From: Asterias amurensis
Taxonomy: Eukaryota; Echinodermata; Asteroidea; Forcipulatida; Asteriidae
Assembly: GCF_032118995.1 (NCBI RefSeq)
Contig: NC_092669.1
Span: forward strand, 3,161,501-3,225,500
DNA length: 64,000 nt
Direction: 5' to 3'
The notes under the pieces were generated by a model that was not told where the DNA came from, did no database searches, and was given only the letters and a program-made list of their open reading frames with translations. Of this stretch, positions 57,600-64,000 are shown piece by piece (the stretch's first letter is position 1; each line of letters begins with the position of its first letter). A program made the translations under genes and the position numbers.

Positions 57600-57690
57600 C
57601 GACTTCGCAAGATACGCATCGCATGATCGAGCTCCTCTCTCTTTCTCTATTCCTCTCTCTACTTAAATCCCATTAGCCCTATTATGTCGC
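57600..57690 (-). other. Candidate 5' UTR exon of gene C
   Basis: The minus strand has GCGAAGTCG|GTAAGATATC, a good donor (GT at 57,599-57,598), after a pyrimidine/purine-biased stretch with GAGAGAGG runs. No strong TATA box. Gene C's first coding exon starts at an acceptor 1.5 kb downstream, so an exon of this kind is needed. The upstream limit is arbitrary. Confidence 0.28.
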
Positions 57691-57747
57691 CCGAGATGCA
57701 ACCAGGATGCAATCTCTTCCAGATTGTCCAAGTTTCTTTCCATCTTC

Positions 57748-58128
57748 TTAAAGGAGTGAACACTATTGTTAATTACTCAAAATAATTGTGAGCCAAAAAC
57801 CTTACTTGGTAAACGAGCGATGGAGAGCTGTTGATAGTATAAAACATTGTAAAGAAACGGCTCCCTCTCAGAACGTGCTTTTTTAGAAAGAAGTAATTTA
57901 TCACTAAATTTTGAGGTAATAAGAGACGTCAGCTGAAGTCTCGAAATCATGCAACTGAAAGCACGTAGATTTGTGCGACAAGGGTGTTTTTTCTTCCATT
58001 ATTCTCTCACAACTTGCACGCCCAAATGCATGGGTCAAAATGTTCACAGGCTGTTAATCTTATGCATAATGATGAGATACACCTAGTGAGAATACTGGTC
58101 ATTGACAATATTACCAAAGTGCCTTTAA
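57748..58128 (-). mobile_element. Diverged MITE, GGCAGTGGACAC family
   Basis: TTAAAGGAGTGAACACTATTG to TTACCAAAGTGCCTTTAA, with GATAGTATAAAACATTG and ACACCTAGTGAGAATAC inside. TTAA at both ends (381 bp). Confidence 0.8.
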
Positions 58129-58369
58129 GGAAAGGACTTGCCGTCAAGTCGGCTTCCCCTAATGCATGTAATCGGTCTCTTTAAAGGCAGTCGTCTATGC
58201 GTGAATAACTACTTAGAATAAAGTTCATCAAACACGCAATTGAAAGCTTGTCACAATTTTTTGATCAAGTATTTACGCCTTGGACTTAATGTTTTCAGGC
58301 CCAATGGAGTCTGATTGAAAACTGTTTTTTATGTATGGAGGTTGCTCTCGTAATACACCTACACTGGAC

Positions 58370-58683
58370 ACTATTGGTATTTGTCAAAGACCAGTCTTCC
58401 CACTTGGTGTATCTCAACATGTGCATAAAATTGTCGCATGAAGTTGTGTGCTTTCAGATGTTTGATTTCGAGACCTCAAAATCTGAATCTGAGGTCTTGA
58501 AATCAAGCATATGAAAGCACACAACTTCGTGTGACAAGGGTGTTTATATTTGTTCATAGTCATCTCGCAACTCCGATGACCAATCGAGCTCAAATTTTCA
58601 CAGGTTTGTTATTTTATGCATATGTTGAGATACACCAAGTGAGAAGACTGGTCTTTGACAATTACCAATAGTGTCCAGTGTCC
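58370..58683 (+). mobile_element. Internally deleted MITE, GGCAGTGGACAC family
   Basis: CACTGGACACTATTGGTATTTG to CAATAGTGTCCAGTGTCC, with GAGACCTCAAAATCTGAATC and CACACAACTTCGTGTGAC. TTAA ends are lost on both sides; nearby CTTTAAAGGCAGTCGTC at 58,180 is another fragment. Confidence 0.8.
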
Positions 58684-58689
58684 AATCCG

Positions 58690-59535
58690 ATTCCAATTTT
58701 GCTCAATACATAATTATGCACATAATGCTAATTATTTTGCAAGGTTTTCGCACTTCCTTATCTCATTATGCTTTACTTTCTTTCTTAGGCGTCTTCTTCC
58801 TGTCTTCGACCAAGCTTTAACATGCACTCTAAGACGTTTTGTCAGCATAAAGTAAACTCAACGACCTATGATCAGTAAGAATAAACTTAATCTGAAGTCA
58901 AGATACCACCGTCATCAACAAAATTTATATTCATCATTGAACAATATTTGGAAACAAAATTAGATTAGCGATTAGTTCACGCCGTATTATATTGTCAAGC
59001 TTTAACTGACCATTGTGTACTTACTTATACACTGTTGTGACACGAGTTAGGAACCTAACACTGACGTTTATATATCTAAATTGTGTGATGTCCGCATAAA
59101 ATTACAAATAAATGAAATTCTAACTGCGTTTTAGATGAGGAAAAAGATAAATAAATGTCGACAGGATGACGTTATAATCTTAGGTGACTGAACGCTGTTA
59201 GGTTTCGCGAGAGAGATGAAGAAAACGAGATAAGTAGAAATAAATAAACAAAACACAATACACATGAAATAACAAATAAATGAAATAAAATAAAATAAAA
59301 TAATCGATAAATGAAATAAAATAACATAAAATAACATAATATATAAAATACTACGATAAATAACGTGCTATTTTTTTATTATCATTATTATTATTTTTTT
59401 TTTCGAATATCGATGTTTTATTCAGTCGAAGATAGACTTTTAAATCGATATTTTTGTAGTCGATCGAATATCAATATCGTGCACAATTAAATGTATCAGG
59501 AATCAAACAAAAAAGTGTTTTTAAATCGATCTGTC
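58690..59535. other. Non-coding AT-rich region
   Basis: AAATAAAATAAAATAAAAT repeats at 59,276-59,345, T-runs near 59,375-59,402, and repeated ATCGAT/GAATATC motifs at 59,404-59,480. No gene seen. Confidence 0.5.
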
Positions 59536-59700
59536 TGAAGCCGGTTCACACTTCATGCGAATTCAAATACGATGCGAAGAATTGTCGTCTAAAAAGTCGC
59601 AAAGGATAATTCAAACTTCGGAAAGGATAGTTCACATTAGTTGACCTGTGAACCGATCGAAGCGAAACAGCCTGGTGACGTCAACATTCGTTTCGCATTT
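59536..59700. mobile_element. Decayed foldback element GCCGGTTCACAC
   Basis: GAAGCCGGTTCACACTTCATGC plus GAATTCAAATACGATGCG at the left and CACATTAGTTGACCTGTGAAC / CATTCGTTTCGCATTTGC at the right form an imperfect inverted pair, similar in style to 35,408. Confidence 0.4.
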
Positions 59701-59707
59701 GCATTGT

Positions 59708-59996
59708 TGATAGTTATTGTCAGAGACCAGTATTCTCATCACCATGTGTATCCATTGCATACAATTGGGGCTCGTTGCAGATAAAATACCATTGCTGCAC
59801 ACATTTGTGTGCTTTCAGATGCCTAATAAAAAGGCTTCAGGCCTGAAGTCTTTAAAATTATTTTAGTGAGAAATGATTTCTTTCTCAAAAACGTTGCGTT
59901 ACTTCAGAGGGAGCCGTTTCTCCAAACGTTGTATACTACCAACAGCTCTACATTGCTCGCAAATATTGTGAGACAAAGCAGTGTCCAGTACCTTAA
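59708..59996 (+). mobile_element. Partial MITE, GGCAGTGGACAC family
   Basis: TAGTTATTGTCAGAGACCAG to GTGTCCAGTACCTTAA with GTGTGCTTTCAGATGCC and CTTCAGAGGGAGCCG. Left terminus missing. Confidence 0.75.
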
Positions 59997-60304
59997 ACTG
60001 TGAAAATTTTGACCCAGTTGGACGTCTAAGTTGCGAGATAATAATGAAAGAAAAACACCCTTGTCACACGAAGGTGTGTGCTTTCAGATGCTTGATTTCG
60101 AGACCTCAAAATCGAATTCTCGAAATCAAACTCAAGTATTTGTTTAGAAGATAATTGCTTCTTTCGCAAAAACTACGTTACTTCAGAGGGAGCTGTTTCT
60201 CACAATATTTTATACTATCAACAGCTCTCCATCGCTCGTTACCAATTAAATTTTGATTCTAACAAATATTGTGAGTAATTACCCATAGTGTCCAGTGCCT
60301 TTAA
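59997..60304 (+). mobile_element. MITE, GGCAGTGGACAC family, left-truncated and abutting
   Basis: GTGAAAATTTTGACCCAGTTGG to CATAGTGTCCAGTGCCTTTAA. It starts right after the TTAA that ends the previous copy. Confidence 0.8.
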
Positions 60305-60559
60305 ACGTACTGTTACTCATACCTAAAACAAATTCCGCTTTGATGTTGTGCTTTCAAACGATCCGGAACCGATTCGGAACCGATCCTCCTTAGGGGTCTT
60401 TGTGAAGTCAAAGCTCCGGAAATATGCGGTTCCTATGTGCTCCGACAGCAGTGTTCTTAAAAGGGGAGTATTCGGCATGGTAGCTTTTCAAAGACCAAGA
60501 CCCCTTAAAATGGCCGCCATCGTTCGATAGAAGTGCACTGACCCCTCTAGAAAAAGGGT

Positions 60560-60850
60560 TATCATTGGCCGCGAAATGTTCATCAAAGTTGCAAGAAAAA
60601 GACGAACTCTAAAAACACTCTTATTGCACAAATATGTGTGCCTTCAGACGCCTGTGCGGCACCTAAATGTAGGCCAAGCCTTAAATGTAGCCTGACCTAA
60701 ATGTAGCCCCAAAATTGTACCTAGATGTAGCCGCACATACGCCAGAATTGTTTTATTTTTTTATTTTTTTTTCTGATTCAAATATTTTAGTGAGAAACTA
60801 TCCTCTTTCCCCCAAAAACTACATTGCTCAAATGTTTTATACTTTCAACA
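60560..60850 (+). mobile_element. Very decayed MITE, GGCAGTGGACAC family
   Basis: AAAGTTGCAAGAAAAAGACG, TTATTGCACAAATATGTGTGCC, TTCAGACGCCTG, GTGAGAAACTATCC and ATGTTTTATACTTTCAAC follow the family order, with a CTAAATGTAGCC short repeat (60,665-60,730) inserted. Confidence 0.5.
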
Positions 60851-62150
60851 AACCTTCTTTGCTGATGAATCCAAAAACGTGGATGGGATTGACGTTCTTG
60901 TGAAAATACAGTGACGATTTTTTGATGTTTTTTTCAGCAAGCACACTGCATTCAGCTGAATTATTCAGAGGTGACTTTGATAGTATCTTTATTTGTAACA
61001 TTTGCCTAGCAAAACATTTGGCACTAACCATTTCGTGACCAAATTTTCTTTATCATTTTGCTCAGCACTCGAACATAGTTATTACGTAGTCAGTTTACGA
61101 AACCAATGTAGCCTTTGGAAGTGTAATTGCTCAGAGAAGAAGCAAAGGGAAACAAGACTCGACGTTTCGATCCAGTCAAACCGGTATATTCAGAGTGATG
61201 TAGGAAACCCATGCTCTTTGCTCTAAGACATTCAAGTTTGAAGCCCCAGTCCAAGCTTCAAATATCTTTCAAAATTGAGTAATTCACATTCTAGTCTTCT
61301 TTCGAGTCAAATGCCACTCTAGATCTAGGGCGACCTAAGTAATTCTGACGACCACTTGCTCGGTGAAACGTCAACTATGACGTCACGTTTGCAATGCTTT
61401 CACGGGATTGATCATTGGGTATGGGGTTAAGTAAATTGCCCCCCCCCCCTCCCCCACCAGGTCTATTGCCCCCCCCCCCCCCACCAATCGTGTTCATACA
61501 ATAGTTTGTGTGCAACCCCCTACGGCTGGCTATAGAGCACTGTGTAGTCATATATACAAACCGGCGTTCGGCAAAGTGTTGTAGAATAATTAAGTTATAG
61601 ACCCAACACAAATTAGTATAGAAGGGTCGTCCTTAAAGGGAGTGGTGGCTGGAATGTGTTTCATTCATTAGGGGAAATGCCTTCGATCGTACACATGACA
61701 ACTTGTGTGATTAAATAAATGTTGATTTGTTTATAGGTCACCATCAATTCTGATTGTTTTTAGTAAATGTACCAGGCGTTTCATTGCCGTAACGTCAATA
61801 AGGTGTTTTTCTTTTCCGGTAACTCCGTCGGCATCTGTCGTTATTGAAATGGACATTACTTGTTTTAACTGATTGCTTTGGAATTTGTTTTGCGGTTTTG
61901 TTGTGTGTTGGGCATTTTTGTGTGAATTGGTTGTGTGGTTGGGAAAGAGGCCCCTTTGGCTGATGACTTGCTCTTGTCGATTTCTCGTCTCAGTTGACAA
62001 ACTTTAATTGCCCCCCCCCCCCCCCCCTCTCCCTGGATGACCTATAACAAGGTTTGGAAGACGGGTGTTGTGACCCTTTGACTGAAAATTGACCCGAATA
62101 AAAATATCATTTGGCGCCTGATGACACAAGCGCCTGATAAAACAAACTTA
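60851..62150. other. Non-coding with C-rich tracts
   Basis: Long C-runs at 61,439-61,455, 61,471-61,486 and 62,011-62,028. A CGACGTTTCGATCC motif at 61,159 is a minus-strand CGAAACGTCG. TGACGTCA at 61,379. ORFs of 60-90 codons are in low-complexity sequence and not supported. Confidence 0.45.
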
Positions 62151-62173
62151 CAAATACGAATGTAACCGGTTAG

Positions 62174-62416
62174 TCTCGGTGCAAGACGTGTCTTGTTACG
62201 GGCGATGCGGGCGCTGTCGGTGAGTTGGCCGCGCTGTGTGTGAAAGAAAAACGAGAACGTCTTGCACCAAGACTGCAACAGGCACGAACGGATATGATCC
62301 GGAAACTAGGCGCCTCAGTCATAACAATGCAACACATAGACGTCGTACATACAGAGCTCAAGCACTTCGGAAACGGATACGTTGTACAGAGTTTCTTACT
62401 TTATTACGCTTTTTAA
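62174..62416 (+). other. Unassigned ORF fragment, 80 codons
   Basis: An open frame runs from after TAG at 62,171 to TAA at 62,414-62,416, encoding ...GDAGAVGELAALCVKEKRER... and ...MIRKLGASVITMQHIDVV... It has higher GC and more balanced composition than its surroundings, but no ATG near its start, no recognised domain and only a weak acceptor (CCGGTTAG|TCTC). GTGCAAGACG/CGTCTTGCAC inverted segments at 62,180 and 62,258 hint that it is part of a repeat. Confidence 0.3.
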
Positions 62417-62504
62417 CCAAAAAGGCATTTATGAATGGGAATAAAAGAGTAGTGACTCATGCCTTGGTAGTGGCTCGGGCCTTTATCACACGGCAACGAC
62501 CCTA

Positions 62505-62847
62505 CCTGCTTGGATTTGAGTACTTTTTTTAAAATGTCCATAGATTTACATTAAACTTACAGGGTTTGAAGATAATGATAGTGGAAAGCTTCCCTTCAAA
62601 TCTTACTTACTGAGGTGAATTTCATGAAAATACGTTGGTAAAATTTAATTTCGATTAAAAAAAAATTCGTCTCATGAGACGACAATTATTTTCATGACAT
62701 TGTTTTACTCATTTCCCCCAAACCACAGCACATAAGCACGTAATATTTTTAGGGAAACTTTCTACTATCATTATTCCAAACTGTGTAAGTTTAATGTAAA
62801 TCTGTGGACATTGTGTTTTGTGTCCTACAAAAGTAAACGGCCGTTAA
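62505..62847. mobile_element. Foldback MITE GGATTTGGGTAC, second copy
   Basis: GGATTTGAGTACTTTTTTTAAAATGTCC to TCTGTGGACATTGTG plus GCCGTTAA matches 39,828-40,187, with the same CGTCTCATGAGACG centre. The left TTAA is lost. Confidence 0.85.
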
Positions 62848-64000
62848 AGAACTCGCCGCTACCCTTTTATACTCATTATGTTGCATTGTGTTTGCTACTA
62901 ACAATAAGAGGACAAAACAAAAGTATAAAATGTACCTTTTCAAGAGCGGGCGTTCTTGCGTGTTCTGAAGCGGAGACGTGTTGTTATGAGGTCCAACTAC
63001 TCACAAAATTAAGACGCCGTTCAAAAGATCCTATCAATGGAGTTTAGATCTGTATCAAAAACAAAGAAAAATGAATCAACATATCAATAAATAAACACAG
63101 GGAAAATAAATAATGGGGGAGGGGAATAAATACCTCAGACAATATTTTTTATTTTTTTTTATATTTTTTGTTATAGGTTGATGGATAACGTGAGGTTGAA
63201 CTCAAGCTAGCAGACAAAATACATAAATAAATTACGAACGAACAATACAGTAAATAATGGGAGAAAAGAAACAATTGAAATCACAGAGCGATTTTGTTTT
63301 AGAGTGATGGATTACAACTAGATATTTCAATGAAAGAAACATTTTGTAGTAAACTATTTACAATCTAGTACGCTGGATGACGGAACCTGGACACAGATTC
63401 ACTTTCTGGCCTTTGGCCAAAATAAAAACCATAGCTAGTTTATAGTCGGCATTTAGATACTGCATTTCTTTTTTAATGGTTCATTTCGTATAAGTGTTGC
63501 TTTATGGTGAAAAGAGTTTGATATGAGACACAAACCTAGATGGAACACTTGATATGTATACTCCCCAGAAGGTTATTTAAATTATTGCAGCAACGGATTT
63601 ATACAATTTTTTCATTGCACTTTGTAAAGATTTACAATGTGATGTGGCGTAATATATATGCTGCCAATCATATACCAGGAACGCCAGGGCGAATCCCTTC
63701 TCTTTTCGATAATTGCATTGGGTTCTTTTATATGCGTTACACAACACACGGGACCAACGGCTTTACGTCCCATCCGAATGACGAAATATTTATGGTTAAG
63801 TCAAGTATCTTGTTTTAGAACACTTATTTCACCACTGGGACCCAATGTAGACTTCCATTTTGCCATGTGAAAGTTCTGCTCGAAAGAATTCAATGTCAGT
63901 GATGTCTTGGTTTCTTTAAAATTTAAGGGCAGCGACGACGACTGGCACAGACAGCCGAATGTTAGTATAAATTTTAGCCAATTTGTAAACATCTGTATAT
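62848..64000. other. Non-coding, nothing recognised
   Basis: AT-rich with ATAAATAAAT and T-run tracts (63,140-63,170). ORFs of 60-92 codons at 63,540-63,992 overlap on both strands, with no signal peptide, domain or paralog exon pattern. Confidence 0.45.

Noticed and set aside
61375..61611. Glycine-rich 78-codon ORF
   Set aside because: The glycine run is the complement of poly-C tracts; frame depends on homopolymer length.

Overview
The window is eukaryotic DNA, most likely from an echinoderm and probably an asteriid starfish. It has spliced genes with GT-AG introns, no operons, dense short inverted-repeat transposons (MITEs) and a long satellite array. The species group is an inference from the MITE consensus (termini TTAAAGGCAGTGGACAC and GTGTCCACTGCCTTTAA), which I associate with starfish genomes; no search was run.

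Layout. (1) Positions 1 to about 25,906 are one head-to-tail satellite array of about 470-bp monomers, around 55 copies. It is open on the left, has a higher-order structure (four-monomer 1.88-kb units, later a five-monomer 2,355-bp unit) and becomes more divergent toward its right edge. Small ORFs on both strands of each monomer are by-products of the repeat. (2) From 25.9 to 32.7 kb the DNA is non-coding and MITE-rich, with a candidate distal 5' UTR exon ending at 26,687. (3) From 32.7 to 57.6 kb lie three related three-coding-exon genes for small secreted proteins: gene A on the plus strand (121 aa), gene B on the minus strand (123 aa) and gene C on the minus strand (112 aa). They share the plan signal peptide / first Cys / phase-2 intron / short middle exon with the second Cys and an F-x-(K/S)-R motif / phase-2 intron / acidic helical tail exon. 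I do not recognise the family; it looks like a precursor for a processed disulfide-looped peptide. (4) From 57.7 to 64 kb I find only repeats, low-complexity tracts and one unconvincing ORF.

Repeats. At least three MITE families end in TTAA, which suggests a piggyBac-type TTAA target. Several unrelated MITEs abut and share a single TTAA, as if new copies insert into the terminal TTAA of resident ones. tRNA-derived SINE fragments, retroposon 3' tails with (ATTG)n, and several foldback elements are also present. A local duplication at 43.2-44.2 kb copied the putative 5' UTR exon of gene B together with a SINE fragment; one copy has lost its splice donor.

The three genes are the only coding content I can support. 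Genes B and C share strand, exon phases and motifs and look like the closest pair. Gene A is inverted and has lost the dibasic site at the end of its middle exon. No tRNA, rRNA or CRISPR was found.
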